A DNA stretch of 64,000 bases from Erythrobacter sp. (GCF_011765465.1 NZ_CP050265.1:310001-374000); one strand, 5' to 3'; positions 33,711 through 45,176 are shown, counted from the stretch's first letter. Made by a program: numbers and translations. Notes: generated by a model from the letters alone, not told the origin.

Positions 33711-34310
33711 TTGGCGAAGCTCTATTTCTACTATTCGAGCATGAATGCAGGGAAAAGCTCCTCGCTCCTGCAGGCCGATTTCAATTACCGCGAGCGCGGC
33801 ATGAACACGATGCTGTGGACCGCCGCGATCGACACCCGCTCGCAAGGCATGGTGCAGAGCCGCATCGGGCTCGAGGCGGAGGCGCACCGGTTCGGGCACG
33901 ACACCGACCTGTTCAATGCGATTTCGGTCGCGCACGAGAACGAGGACGCGAACGAATTCGGCTCGAAGGGATTGGACTGCGTGCTGGTGGACGAGGCCCA
34001 GTTCCTCACGCCCGCGCAGGTCTGGCAGCTGGCGCGGATCTGCGACGAGGTCGGCATTCCGGTGCTGTGCTATGGCCTGAGGACCGATTTCCAGGGCGAG
34101 CTCTTTCCCGGTTCCGCCGCGCTGCTCGGCATTGCGGACGCGCTCGTCGAGCTCAAGGCCGTGTGCCATTGCGGGCGCAAGGCGACGATGAACCTGCGCG
34201 TCGATGAAGCGGGCAATCCGATCCGCGAGGGCGAGCAGACCGCGATCGGCGGCAATGAAAGCTATGTCGCGCTGTGCCGGGCGCATTTTTCGCAAGAGCT
34301 CGCGCGCTAG
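33711..34310 (+). CDS. tdk: Thymidine kinase (type II)
   Basis: A 199-residue kinase phosphorylating thymidine with ATP. The start is a TTG at 33711 with GGAGGG upstream, giving the conserved beginning AKLYFYYSSMNAGKSSSLLQ that contains the P-loop MNAGKSSS. Other motifs are VLVDEAQFLTPAQVWQLARI and CYGLRTDFQGELFPGS. The zinc-finger cysteines are in CHCGRKATM and near the C-terminus. Unrelated to neighbouring genes; salvage function inferred from family. Confidence 0.95.
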   Translation: MAKLYFYYSSMNAGKSSSLLQADFNYRERGMNTMLWTAAIDTRSQGMVQSRIGLEAEAHRFGHDTDLFNAISVAHENEDANEFGSKGLDCVLVDEAQFLTPAQVWQLARICDEVGIPVLCYGLRTDFQGELFPGSAALLGIADALVELKAVCHCGRKATMNLRVDEAGNPIREGEQTAIGGNESYVALCRAHFSQELAR

Positions 34311-34350
34311 GCGTATGGCGCGGGTGCGCCGCGCTTCCTATCTTTCACCC

Positions 34351-35028
34351 ATGGACACCGTCACTCTCATCGCCCTGCTGATCCCCTGCCTCGTGGTCGC
34401 GATCGTCTTCCACGAAGTCGCGCACGGCTATGTGGCGAAGCTGCTCGGCGACACGACCGCGGCCGAGCGCGGGCGGCTCACGCTGAACCCCCTTCGCCAC
34501 GTCGATCCGGTCGGCACGCTGCTCGTCCCCGGCGCGCTGCTGCTGGCAGGCGCGCCCGCGTTCGGCTGGGCGAAGCCCGTGCCGGTCAACCAATTCCGCC
34601 TGCGCAATCCGCGCTACGGCATGATGGCGGTGGCGATAGCGGGGCCGGCGAGCAATTTCGTCCTCGCGACGCTCGGCGCGATCCTGATCGGCGTGCTGAG
34701 CGCGGTGAACGGCGCGAACATTCTCGAAGGCCCCAGCGTGGTGGGGGCCGCGCTCTCCATGTTTCTGCTCATCAACATTTTCCTCGGGCTTTTCAACCTT
34801 TTGCCGATCCCGCCTTTCGACGGGTCGCATATCGTCGGCGGACTGCTGCCCGACCGGCTGCGCTTCCACTGGGCGCGGCTGCAGCGGGTGGGGATATTCC
34901 TGCTGATCGGCGTGATCGCCTATAGCTGGCTGTTCGGGACCGGCTGGCTTTTGGCGCTGCTGGGGCCGCCGCTGGACATCGCGTGGGGCTTCTTCGCCCA
35001 TCTCGCCAAGGTCGTCTCCGGCCTCTAG
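34351..35028 (+). CDS. Site-2 protease (M50) family membrane metalloprotease
   Basis: A 225-residue protein from the ATG at 34351 with five or six membrane helices. The zinc site HEVAHG is at residues 21-26 in the first helix, and the second ligand motif NLLPIPPFDGSHIVGGLLP carries the Asp. This small PDZ-less form is the rip/SpoIVFB-like group common next to housekeeping genes. Substrate unknown. Its TAG stop overlaps the convergent glpD stop within CTAG. Confidence 0.88.
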   Translation: MDTVTLIALLIPCLVVAIVFHEVAHGYVAKLLGDTTAAERGRLTLNPLRHVDPVGTLLVPGALLLAGAPAFGWAKPVPVNQFRLRNPRYGMMAVAIAGPASNFVLATLGAILIGVLSAVNGANILEGPSVVGAALSMFLLINIFLGLFNLLPIPPFDGSHIVGGLLPDRLRFHWARLQRVGIFLLIGVIAYSWLFGTGWLLALLGPPLDIAWGFFAHLAKVVSGL

Positions 35029-36521
35029 GCCCGGCTGTCGAACCAGGCGGCGACGCGGGCCTGCGCTTCGGCATCGAGGTGCAGGTAGAGTTTCGAGCGG
35101 CGTTTCAGCACGTCCTCGGCGCTCCGCGCGAATTCCTGTGCAACGAGGTATTCCAGCTCCGCCGCGTAGAGGTCGCCGCCCATGTGCGCGCCGAGATCGT
35201 TCGTGCCCTCGGCATCGCCCAGAACCGCGTCGATCCGCGTGCCATAGGCCCGCGCGAGGCGGCGCACCGTGGCGGGTTCGAGGAAGGAATAGCGCACCTC
35301 CATCGCGCGCACGAAGACCTCGAAAGCGCCCGGATCGATGTCGCCACCGGGCAGCGGCTCGCTTGCGGTCCATTCGCGCCCGCCCACGCCGAGCTCGCCG
35401 AGCGCGTGTTCGGCGAGCTTGCGATAGGTCGTGATCTTGCCGCCGAAGATCGAGAGCAGGGCAGGGCCATCCCCGTCCTCGCCCCGGTCGAGTTCGAACT
35501 CGTAGTCGCGCGTGACAGTCGAATTGGCCTCCGAGCGGTCGTCGTAGAGCGGGCGCACGCCCGAATAGGAGGCGACCGCGTCTTCCGGCGACACGTCGCG
35601 GGCGAGATATTCGTTCGCCGCGGCGCAGATGTAGCGCGCCTCTTCGTCGCTGATCGCAATTGCGCCGGGGTCGCCCTCGAAACTCACGTCGGTGGTGCCG
35701 ACGAGAGTGAAGTCGCGCTCATAGGGAATGGCGAAGACGATCCGTCCGTCGCGGTTCTGGAAAATGTAGCAATGCTCGCCCTCGAACAGCTTCGGGAAGA
35801 TGAGGTGGCTGCCCTTGACCAGCCGCAGGTTCTGGTGGCGCTCGCCGGGCAGCGCGCGGCCGAGCACGGTGTCGACCCACGGCCCGGCGGCGTTAACGAC
35901 GCGCGCGGCGGTGACGGTGCTTTCCTCTCCCTCATGGCGCAGGCGCGCGGTCCAGCGGTCCGCGCCGCGCTCCAGGCCGACGCATTCGGTGCGCGTGCGG
36001 ATGTCGGCCCCGCGCTCGGCCGCATCCATGCAATTGAGCGCGACGAGGCGCGAATCCTCGACCCAGCAATCCGAATATTCGAACCCGCGCGTCAGCCGCT
36101 CTTCGAGGATCGCGCCGTGCGGGGGCGCGGTGAGGTCGACGCTCCTGGTCGGCGGGAGGAGCTTGCGCCCGCCGAGGTGGTCGTAGAGGAACAGGCCCAA
36201 TCGCAGCATCCATTTCGGGCGCAGACCCTGGTCATGCGGCAGAACGAAGCGCAGCGGCCAGATGATGTGCGGTGCGATTGTCAGCAGCCGCTCGCGCTCG
36301 ATCAGGCTCTCGCGCACGAGGCGGAATTCGTAGTGCTCGAGGTAGCGCAGACCGCCATGGACGAGCTTCGTCGAAGCGGAGGAGGTGTGGCTCGCAAGGT
36401 CGTCCTTCTCGACGAGGCAGACCGAAAGGCCGCGCCCGGCCGCGTCGCGCGCGATGCCGGCCCCGTTGATCCCGCCGCCGATGATGAGGAGGTCGAAATG
36501 GTCCGTGTCGGTCGAATCCAT
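35025..36521 (-). CDS. glpD: FAD-dependent glycerol-3-phosphate dehydrogenase
   Basis: A 498-residue aerobic GlpD that oxidises sn-glycerol-3-phosphate to dihydroxyacetone phosphate at the membrane, feeding quinones. It has the N-terminal FAD motif DLLIIGGGINGAGIARDAAG and GLSVCLVEKDDLASHTSSAS, then TKLVHGGLRYLEHYEFRLV. The C-terminal domain is as in the family. Genes for glycerol uptake or GlpK are not adjacent. The end overlaps the M50 protease gene by four bases, tail to tail. Confidence 0.96.
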   Translation of the reverse strand: MDSTDTDHFDLLIIGGGINGAGIARDAAGRGLSVCLVEKDDLASHTSSASTKLVHGGLRYLEHYEFRLVRESLIERERLLTIAPHIIWPLRFVLPHDQGLRPKWMLRLGLFLYDHLGGRKLLPPTRSVDLTAPPHGAILEERLTRGFEYSDCWVEDSRLVALNCMDAAERGADIRTRTECVGLERGADRWTARLRHEGEESTVTAARVVNAAGPWVDTVLGRALPGERHQNLRLVKGSHLIFPKLFEGEHCYIFQNRDGRIVFAIPYERDFTLVGTTDVSFEGDPGAIAISDEEARYICAAANEYLARDVSPEDAVASYSGVRPLYDDRSEANSTVTRDYEFELDRGEDGDGPALLSIFGGKITTYRKLAEHALGELGVGGREWTASEPLPGGDIDPGAFEVFVRAMEVRYSFLEPATVRRLARAYGTRIDAVLGDAEGTNDLGAHMGGDLYAAELEYLVAQEFARSAEDVLKRRSKLYLHLDAEAQARVAAWFDSRA

Positions 36522-36568
36522 GGGCGCAAAGCTTGGCGGTTCGGGGCCGCTTTGGCTAGGGGGCGCGC

Positions 36569-37504
36569 ATGACCGACGAACCGAAACCCGCGCTCCACGG
36601 CTGGCTGGTGCTCGACAAGCCGCGCGGGCTCGGCTCGACCCAGGCCGTGGGCGCGGTCAAGCGGCTGCTGCGCGAGGGCGGCTATGCGAGAACCAAGGTC
36701 GGGCATGGCGGGACGCTCGACCCGCTGGCCGAAGGCGTGCTGCCGATCGCGCTGGGCGAGGCGACAAAACTTGCCGGGCGGATGCTCGATGCGAGCAAGA
36801 TCTATGAATTCACGATTGCTTTCGGGGCGGAGACTTCGACGCTCGACACGGAAGGCGGGGTCGTGGCGTCGAGCGATGCCCGGCCGACCCTTGCCGAGAT
36901 CGAGGCGGTCCTGCCGCGCTTTACCGGGAGAATCGAGCAGGTTCCGCCCGCTTTCTCCGCGATAAAGGTCGACGGAAAGCGCGCCTATGACCGGGCGAGG
37001 GCGGGGGAGGATGTGGAGCTCAAGACGCGGGGCGTGACGATCCACGCGCTCACCGTCGCCCGAGCGGAGGCGGGGGAGGGCGCGCTCGGGGAAATCACCC
37101 TCACCGCCCACGTCTCCAAGGGCACCTATATCCGCAGCCTCGCCCGCGACATCGCGCTCGCCCTTGGAACGCGCGGCCACGTTACCTATCTTCGCAGGAC
37201 CAAGGCGGGTCCCTTCCGCCAGGAACAGGCGATTTCGCTGGACTTTGCCGGCGAAAGCGGTAATGGGCCGCCACTTCATGACCTCATCCTGCCGCTGGAG
37301 GCGGGGCTGGACGACATCCCGGCCCTTACCCTCGACCCGGAGAGCGCGCAGGCGGTCCGACAGGGCCGGGTCCTTTCCGGGATGCCCCAATCATCCGGGC
37401 TCTACTGCGCGAAACTGGGCGATGTTCCGGTCGCGCTGGTGGAAATCGCGGATGGGACGGCGAAGGTCGTCAGGGGGTTCAACCTGCCCGATGTCGCTGA
37501 GTAA
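36569..37504 (+). CDS. truB: tRNA pseudouridine-55 synthase
   Basis: A 311-residue TruB. The catalytic Asp is in [40 protein letters not shown] at the start and [18 protein letters not shown] are typical. It makes pseudouridine at position 55 of the T-loop of most tRNAs. It lies 11 bp before rpsO and is divergent from glpD with a 47-bp spacer. In many bacteria it follows rbfA directly; here about 3.6 kb of other genes intervene. Confidence 0.96.
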   Translation: MTDEPKPALHGWLVLDKPRGLGSTQAVGAVKRLLREGGYARTKVGHGGTLDPLAEGVLPIALGEATKLAGRMLDASKIYEFTIAFGAETSTLDTEGGVVASSDARPTLAEIEAVLPRFTGRIEQVPPAFSAIKVDGKRAYDRARAGEDVELKTRGVTIHALTVARAEAGEGALGEITLTAHVSKGTYIRSLARDIALALGTRGHVTYLRRTKAGPFRQEQAISLDFAGESGNGPPLHDLILPLEAGLDDIPALTLDPESAQAVRQGRVLSGMPQSSGLYCAKLGDVPVALVEIADGTAKVVRGFNLPDVAE

Positions 37505-37515
37505 GGAACACGAAT

Positions 37516-37785
37516 ATGTCGGTCGACGCCGAAACGAAAACGAAGATCATCAAGGACAACGCCCAGGGCAACAATGACACGGGCAGTCCCGAAGTGCAGG
37601 TCGCGATCCTGACCGAGCGGATCAAGAACCTGACCGAGCATTTCAAGCAGCACCACAAGGACAACCATTCGCGCCGCGGCCTGCTGATGATGGTCAACAA
37701 GCGTCGCAACCTGCTCGCCTATCTCAAGAAGAAGGACGTCGAGCGGTACAACGCGCTGATCCAGAAGCTGGGTCTGCGCAAGTAA
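37516..37785 (+). CDS. rpsO: Ribosomal protein S15
   Basis: An 89-residue S15, exactly the family length, with [40 protein letters not shown] and [20 protein letters not shown]. It binds 16S rRNA early in 30S assembly. The pnp gene follows after 272 bp that hold a hairpin at 37795-37818, the conserved rpsO-pnp arrangement. Confidence 0.98.
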   Translation: MSVDAETKTKIIKDNAQGNNDTGSPEVQVAILTERIKNLTEHFKQHHKDNHSRRGLLMMVNKRRNLLAYLKKKDVERYNALIQKLGLRK

Positions 37786-37794
37786 GCATTCAGG

Positions 37795-37818
37795 AACGGC
37801 TCCCCGCGGGGAGCCGTT
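37795..37818 (+). terminator. Hairpin after rpsO
   Basis: An 11-bp inverted repeat AACGGCTCCCC / GGGGAGCCGTT is centred on GC, followed by TTTC only. It could be an intrinsic or partial terminator between rpsO and pnp, or a processing site for the joint transcript. The rest of the 37786-38057 gap holds GC-rich leader sequence with no gene seen. Confidence 0.6.
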
Positions 37819-38057
37819 TCGCTATCCAGTCGCGGCTTTCTTCGCTATGGAGGCCGCGCGCCGGAAACGGGACGTCTCCGGCCTGTCATGCGCCCGTGCG
37901 AAATCGGGCGCGCCACTCTTTCGGCTTTCCTTCGCAATTCGGTGAAGGGGCTACAGGGGCATATTCGGCCCCGCACCGGACCGGGACGGCAATCTTCCCC
38001 GGAACACGAGAGGCCCCGCTACGCAATAGGGCGCAGCGGGTTCAGCAAGGAATCCAA

Positions 38058-40340
<2,283 letters not shown>

Positions 40341-40363
40341 TCCTTCGGGCCATGGAAACTGAG

Positions 40364-40400
40364 GGGGCCGCCCGGCGCAAGGCCGGGCGGCCCCTTCGCT
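40364..40400 (+). terminator. Intrinsic terminator after pnp
   Basis: A perfect 13-bp stem, GGGGCCGCCCGGC (40364-40376) with GCCGGGCGGCCCC (40382-40394), has loop GCAAG, followed by TTCGCTTTT. It ends the rpsO-pnp transcript 23 bp after the pnp stop. Confidence 0.85.
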
Positions 40401-40419
40401 TTTGGAACGGAACGCAAGA

Positions 40420-41100
40420 ATGCTCGAACGCAAGACCCTCGCCAGCGCCGCCGTCCCCGGCGGGGACGAGGAACTGACTCTCGTCAGCCATGGGCGCGAC
40501 TTCATCATCATGCTGGGGCGCGGCGAGTTGATGGGCACGCGGATGCAGTATTCAGAGGAGCAGCTTGCGGTGCTGACTCTGGCCGAGCTTTCCGCGCCCG
40601 CCCCGCGCGTCCTCATCGGCGGCTACGGCATGGGTTTCACCTACCGCGCAGCCCTTTCGGAATTGCCCGAAGGCGGCGTGGTGCGCGTGGCCGAGATCGT
40701 GCCCGAGATCCTCGACTGGGCGAGAGGGCCATTGGCGCATCTCACCGGCGACAGCCTCGACGACCCGCGCGGCGACATCCGCCTGTGCGACGTCGCGGCA
40801 CTGATCGACGATGCCAATGACGGAACTTGCGAGAAATACGACGCGATCCTGCTCGACGTCGACAACGGGCCTGACGGGATCGTGCGCGATGCGAACGACC
40901 GGCTCTATTCACGCACCGGCCTCGGCAAGGCGCGCGATGCGCTGAAGCCGGGCGGCGTGCTGGCGATCTGGTCCGCGGCGCCCGACCACAAGTTCACGCG
41001 GCGGCTCAAGGACGCGGGCTTCGCGGTCGAGGCGCGCGAGGTCCGCGCCCGGCCCAACAACAAGGGACCGCGCCACACGATCTGGTTTGCGAGGGCGTGA
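40420..41100 (+). CDS. Spermidine synthase-like methyltransferase-fold protein
   Basis: A 226-residue protein from the ATG at 40420. The Rossmann fold of the spermidine-synthase/SAM-methyltransferase superfamily is seen in RVLIGGYGMGFTYRAALSEL, VRVAEIVPEILDWARGPLAH and KYDAILLDVDNGPDGIV. The motifs fit the polyamine synthase fold, but the aminopropyltransfer residues are not clearly conserved and the N-terminal beta domain is very short. It is therefore listed as spermidine synthase-like with unknown reaction. A single gene after the pnp terminator. Confidence 0.8.
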   Translation: MLERKTLASAAVPGGDEELTLVSHGRDFIIMLGRGELMGTRMQYSEEQLAVLTLAELSAPAPRVLIGGYGMGFTYRAALSELPEGGVVRVAEIVPEILDWARGPLAHLTGDSLDDPRGDIRLCDVAALIDDANDGTCEKYDAILLDVDNGPDGIVRDANDRLYSRTGLGKARDALKPGGVLAIWSAAPDHKFTRRLKDAGFAVEAREVRARPNNKGPRHTIWFARA

Positions 41101-41133
41101 GGCTGGCGTAATGCTGCCCCCGGGAAGGTGCGC

Positions 41134-41766
41134 ATGGCTGGTGCAGAGGTAGAGACAGCAATGCTCCGCCGAGCGGGTCTCGCGGTGATCGCGCTGCACG
41201 CCGCCTATGCCTTCGCGACCATCGCCGGGTTCATCGCCCTTCCGTCTTCCTCCGAGCCTATCGGCGATCCCTGGTTCGCCGCGATGGAGCTCCTCATCAT
41301 CGCGCTCGCGGTCCCGGTCGTGCTGTTCTTCGCAGCGCTCGCCCGGACCGCGCAGGAGCCACGGGGCTGGTTTCTCGCCGCACTCGCCCTCGCGGCGGCG
41401 GCGCTGACGACGAGCGCGGCGCTGCACGCGGCGGTCCTGGCGCTTCCGCGCGATCACGCGCTGGTTGCGGGCGAGGGCGCGCCTCTCGCCTTCGTGTGGC
41501 CGTCCGCGGCCTATGCGATCGACATTCTCGCGTGGGACGTGCTGTTCGCCTGCGCCCTGCTGTGCGCGGGGGTGGGCCTGCGCGGCGCACCCGCTATGCG
41601 CCCGGCGAGTGCCGCCTTCTTGCTGGCAGGAAGCGTGGCGCTTGCTGGCCTGATCGGACCGCTGACCGGGTCGATGCCGCTGCGAAATCTCGGTATCCTC
41701 GGCTACGCGCTGGGTTTCCCGCTCGCTGTCTGGCTCACCCTGCGCGCGCTTTCTCAGAAATCGTAG
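41134..41766 (+). CDS. Six-helix membrane protein of unknown function
   Basis: Not recognised. From the ATG at 41134 (GGAAGG upstream) it encodes 210 residues with about six hydrophobic helices (e.g. AGLAVIALHAAYAFATIAGF, AAMELLIIALAVPVVLFFAA, AAFLLAGSVALAGLIGPLTG) and short loops. No motif suggests transport or enzyme activity. Its 3' end overlaps the convergent DUF481 gene by 13 bp. ATG 41161 is an alternative start. Confidence 0.65.
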   Translation: MAGAEVETAMLRRAGLAVIALHAAYAFATIAGFIALPSSSEPIGDPWFAAMELLIIALAVPVVLFFAALARTAQEPRGWFLAALALAAAALTTSAALHAAVLALPRDHALVAGEGAPLAFVWPSAAYAIDILAWDVLFACALLCAGVGLRGAPAMRPASAAFLLAGSVALAGLIGPLTGSMPLRNLGILGYALGFPLAVWLTLRALSQKS

Positions 41767-42671
41767 ATGATCGTCACCCGGCTCAATGTGTCGGTGTTCA
41801 CCGCGCCCGCGGGCGGATCGGTGTCATGCTCGACCGTGTAGGACAGGCGCAGCGAGAAATCGCCCGCGACCTTCGCCACCAGCCCCGAATCCGAAATGAA
41901 CGTCGAGGAACCCGACTGGACGAAGGCGCTCGCATCCTGCGTGAAGGTCACGGTGTCGAGCAGCTGCCAGTCGAAATCGAGCGCCGCGAGCCCGGCAAGG
42001 TCGCTCCGGCTGCCTCCGCCGACGAACTCGGTGCGCCGCCACGCGGGGCCGGCCTTGACCGACAGGGTCATCTCCTCGCCCGTCAGCACGTCGTAGCCGA
42101 GGCCGCCCGAGACCGAATAGCGCGCGGAAAAGCCCTGGAACCGGTCGCGCTCGTATTGCGCGAGGCCATAGGCGTAGAGGCCGTCGGTGATCTTCCAGTT
42201 GGGCTCGTAGGCGGCGAGGAACTGCTCGCGCGTGACGACGCCCTCGGTCTCCTGGTAATCGGCGCGGCCCGACAGCTTGTGCCGCCAGTCGATCCCTTCG
42301 CGCACCAGCGACAGCCCGGCGGTGATCCCGGTGTTCGAGGCATTGCCGGTGGAACGGAAGGCGCCGAGCTCGCCCTTGCCGCTCCAGTTGTCGAAGAGGC
42401 CGGCAGTGCGGATGCGCTCCTGCTCGGCCGCCGCTTCGGCCTCGGCGGCGGCGGCGAGGTCGGTTTCGTAGGCGGCGAGGATCGCGTCGATTTCGGCCGC
42501 CTCGCCCGGATTGGTGGTGCGGGCGAGGTCGATGACGGTGCGCACGGTGTCCTCGTCGCCGGTCTCGATCGCCGCGTCGATCATCGCGCGCACCGGGGCG
42601 GGCAGGTCGGCGAGGGCGGGCGCGGGCAGGGCGAGCGCGCTTAGCGCGAGGGCGGGAGCGAAGCGGCGCAT
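41754..42671 (-). CDS. DUF481 outer-membrane beta-barrel protein (YdiY-like)
   Basis: A 305-residue protein with a signal peptide (FAPALALSALALPAPALA). An Ala/Glu-rich helical part of about 60 residues follows, then a DUF481 barrel: GLFDNWSGKGELGAFRSTGN, GLGYDVLTGEEMTLSVKAGP, alternating strands and a C-terminal aromatic residue (VTIIYDF), typical of barrel insertion signals. YdiY-like proteins are salt- or acid-related outer-membrane proteins of unclear function. It overlaps the upstream convergent gene. Confidence 0.85.
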   Translation of the reverse strand: MRRFAPALALSALALPAPALADLPAPVRAMIDAAIETGDEDTVRTVIDLARTTNPGEAAEIDAILAAYETDLAAAAEAEAAAEQERIRTAGLFDNWSGKGELGAFRSTGNASNTGITAGLSLVREGIDWRHKLSGRADYQETEGVVTREQFLAAYEPNWKITDGLYAYGLAQYERDRFQGFSARYSVSGGLGYDVLTGEEMTLSVKAGPAWRRTEFVGGGSRSDLAGLAALDFDWQLLDTVTFTQDASAFVQSGSSTFISDSGLVAKVAGDFSLRLSYTVEHDTDPPAGAVNTDTLSRVTIIYDF

Positions 42672-42675
42672 CGCC

Positions 42676-43218
42676 TCAGGCCCCGGCCGTATCCGGGCGG
42701 GCCATCTGCATCGGCCCCATATAATCCATCTTGCCGAGCTTCACGCCCTTCATCCGGCAGATGCCGTAGAAGGTAGTGGCGTGGAATTGGAAATTGGGCT
42801 GGTTGAAGCCGAGCAGGAACTGCGAGACCGTCCCTTCCATCAGCTTTTTGCCGCCGAGCACGAAGGTGACCTTGTCGCCCGCGATCCGTTCTAGGTCGTC
42901 CTCGTCCACCCCGGTCAGGACCGCGCGCGCTTCGTCGACCATGGCCCGCATCGCGTCCCAGCTTTCGGGCCGCACGGTGAAATCGGGGGTGAATTCGCCG
43001 GTCGGCATCAGGCCGAGCGCATAGCCCGAATGAACCCAGCAGGCGCGCACGTGCCAGGGCAGCGACCACATATCGGGCGCGAGCGCGGCGTCGATCAGGT
43101 CGGCGTCGGCAAGCCCCTCGGCGCGGCAATGGGCTTCAGCCCGGTCGATGACGGTGCGCAGCCCGCCGAGCAGCTGGTCGCAGGTCGGCACGAAGGCGGC
43201 GTGGAGCGTGAGCGGCAT
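42676..43218 (-). CDS. DUF1993 family protein
   Basis: A 180-residue protein from the ATG at 43218. It has the DUF1993 plan (DinB/YfiT-like four-helix bundle) with the conserved N-terminus CDQLLGGLRTVIDRAEAHCR and the later LLGFNQPNFQFHATTFYGIC. His residues at the bundle end could bind a metal. The function is not established for this family. The stop lies 4 bp from the DUF481 start, so the two may be co-transcribed. Confidence 0.82.
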   Translation of the reverse strand: MPLTLHAAFVPTCDQLLGGLRTVIDRAEAHCRAEGLADADLIDAALAPDMWSLPWHVRACWVHSGYALGLMPTGEFTPDFTVRPESWDAMRAMVDEARAVLTGVDEDDLERIAGDKVTFVLGGKKLMEGTVSQFLLGFNQPNFQFHATTFYGICRMKGVKLGKMDYMGPMQMARPDTAGA

Positions 43219-43334
43219 GATGGTTCCCCTGTTCGCCGGCATGGGCGATTCGCCCCTGCCTTAGCGAGGGGGGCGCGCGCGGGCCACCCCGCGCGCGCCC
43301 CCCGCGCGCTGGAGTGTCGCCCGCCGTGCGGGGA

Positions 43335-44063
43335 TCAGCGAACGCGGGGGCCGCCGAAAGGCAGCGGGGGCGGGGGCTTGCGCGCGCCGCGCGGCAGCTG
43401 CGCCTGGTAGGCCCGCCCGCAATGTTCGACGCAATAGGGAAAGCCCGGGTTCACCGGCTCGCCGCAGAAGTGGAAATCGGGTTCGCCCGGATGGCCCATC
43501 GGCCAGCGGCAGACCTTGTCCGACAGGTCGAGCAGGCTTGTCTTGTCCGCGATCTCGGGGCTCGGCTTGGCCGGAACGAGGCGGCGCGGCGGGGCGGGCG
43601 GGATCGGGGCCTGCTGGTCGCCCGGACCCTGGCGCAGGAAGCCGCCGGGGCCGACCGAGACGATCTTGGGCAGGTTCTGCTGTTCGGGCTGCGCGGGCGC
43701 GCCGGCCGATCCGGCATCGGCACTGTCCGCCTGCTTCGGCGAAGCCGGCGCGGCAGCCTTGTCGGCAGTCGGCGCGGCGGAACCTGCGCTGGCCGGGGCC
43801 TTGCTCTCGGCCTTTGCCGGAGCGCGCGCGGGCGCCGCGTCCTTTTTCGCGGGGGCGGGCTTGGCCGCCTGCTTCTTGGGCGCGGGCTTCTTCTTGTCGT
43901 TCGCCTTGACCGGCGAGGGCCGCGACTTGAGCCCGAGACGGTGCGCCTTGCCGATCACCGCGTTGCGGCTGACACCGCCCAGTTCCTCGGCGATCTGGCT
44001 GGCGGTCGCGCCGCCTTCCCACATTTTCCGGAGCGTCGCGATGCGCTCGTCAGTCCAGCTCAT
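43335..44063 (-). CDS. gcrA: GcrA cell-cycle regulator
   Basis: A 242-residue GcrA. The N-terminal helix-turn-helix is SWTDERIATLRKMWEGGATA then VSRNAVIGKAHRLGL, the alphaproteobacterial signature. A long Ala/Pro/Lys linker follows (about 50-180). The C-terminal domain has CRWPMGHPGEPDFHFCGEPV and CVEHCGRAYQ, with metal-type cysteines and histidines. In Caulobacter GcrA binds sigma-70 and methylated GANTC sites to drive cell-cycle genes. This gene strongly supports an alphaproteobacterial host. Confidence 0.95.
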   Translation of the reverse strand: MSWTDERIATLRKMWEGGATASQIAEELGGVSRNAVIGKAHRLGLKSRPSPVKANDKKKPAPKKQAAKPAPAKKDAAPARAPAKAESKAPASAGSAAPTADKAAAPASPKQADSADAGSAGAPAQPEQQNLPKIVSVGPGGFLRQGPGDQQAPIPPAPPRRLVPAKPSPEIADKTSLLDLSDKVCRWPMGHPGEPDFHFCGEPVNPGFPYCVEHCGRAYQAQLPRGARKPPPPLPFGGPRVR

Positions 44064-44149
44064 AAGATTTCTATTCCGTTCCTGATGATCGCGCACTCGG
44101 CAGGGCGCGGGAGTTGCCAGCGTCTATGAGAGGACGTAGGCGCTGGGGC

Positions 44150-45064
44150 ATGGCCGATCAAGCACCCACCGCCAACGAACAACCCGCTTCCGCGCACGCT
44201 GCGAGCGAAAACGTCGTCCCCGGAGATGCAGGCCCGGGCGAGGGCGCCCGGTTCACTCCGCGCGGCCGGCCGGTCATCACCGGGATCAACCGCGTCGGGC
44301 TCATGGCGCTCTATATGAAGGAGGTGCGGCGGTTTCTCAAGGTCCAGACCCAGACGATCTGGGCCCCGGCGGTCACGACGCTGCTGTTTCTCGTGATCTT
44401 TTCGGTCGCGCTGGGGCGCGAGGGGCGCGAGGTGCTGGGCGTGCCCTTCTCGAGCTTCGTCGCGCCGGGGCTGATCGTGATGGGCATGATGCAGAACGCC
44501 TTCGCCAATTCGAGCTTCTCGCTGCTTTCCGGCAAGATCCAGGGGACGATCATCGACCTGCTGATGCCGCCGCTTTCGCCGGGAGAGCTGATGGCGGGGA
44601 TCGTCGGCGCAGCGGTGACGCGCGCGGTCGCGGTCGGATGCACCGTGGCGCTCGCGATGGTGCTGTGGCCGGGTGTGACGGTGCACATCGCGCACGTCTG
44701 GGCGATCGTGTGGTTCGGGTTGATGGGCAGCGTGATGCTGTCGGTGTTCGGGCTTGCCACCTCGATCTGGGCGGAGAAGTTCGACCACAACGCTGCGATC
44801 ACCAATTTCGTGATCGCGCCGCTCAGCCTGCTGTCGGGGACGTTCTACGTGATCGACAACCTCGCGCCCGCGTTTCAGGCGGTGAGCCGGGCGAACCCGT
44901 TCTTCTACGTGATCTCGGGCTTTCGCTACGGCTTCCTCGGCGAAAGCGACATCGGCTCGGCAAGCGACGTGGCATGGGCCGCGGTCGGCATCGGCGTGTT
45001 CAACGTGGTGCTGGCGCTGATCGTCTACGCCGTCCTCAGGAGCGGCTGGAAGCTGAAAAGCTAG
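44150..45064 (+). CDS. ABC-2 type transporter permease
   Basis: A 304-residue permease from the ATG at 44150. It has a hydrophilic N-terminus of about 60 residues, then six helices with TIWAPAVTTLLFLVIFSVAL and NFVIAPLSLLSGTFYVIDNL, as in NodJ/KpsM-like and YadH-like ABC-2 permeases. No ATP-binding subunit is adjacent, so the partner gene lies elsewhere. The substrate could be a polysaccharide, lipid or drug. It is divergent from gcrA, with no obvious shared control. Confidence 0.85.
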   Translation: MADQAPTANEQPASAHAASENVVPGDAGPGEGARFTPRGRPVITGINRVGLMALYMKEVRRFLKVQTQTIWAPAVTTLLFLVIFSVALGREGREVLGVPFSSFVAPGLIVMGMMQNAFANSSFSLLSGKIQGTIIDLLMPPLSPGELMAGIVGAAVTRAVAVGCTVALAMVLWPGVTVHIAHVWAIVWFGLMGSVMLSVFGLATSIWAEKFDHNAAITNFVIAPLSLLSGTFYVIDNLAPAFQAVSRANPFFYVISGFRYGFLGESDIGSASDVAWAAVGIGVFNVVLALIVYAVLRSGWKLKS

Positions 45065-45104
45065 CGCAAGGCACGAAGGCAAGCGCTGAACCGGGCCGCA
45101 GGCC

Positions 45105-45170
45105 CGCAAGCGCGACTGCGCGCCCGCAGCGCCGCTGGCGCGAGGAGATGGTAGCCCGGATGGGCTGCCG
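45105..45170. repeat. Dispersed palindromic repeat (family B, copy 2)
   Basis: Between the convergent permease and hspQ genes lies GCGCGCCCGCAGCG, then GGCGCGAGGA and the dyad GGTAGCCC-GGAT-GGGCTGCC (45150-45169, one G.T pair). The same order, with the same GGAT loop, occurs after grxD at 10540-10656. It is a REP-like element in 3' regions and may also act as a terminator. Confidence 0.55.
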
Positions 45171-45176
45171 AAAGAA

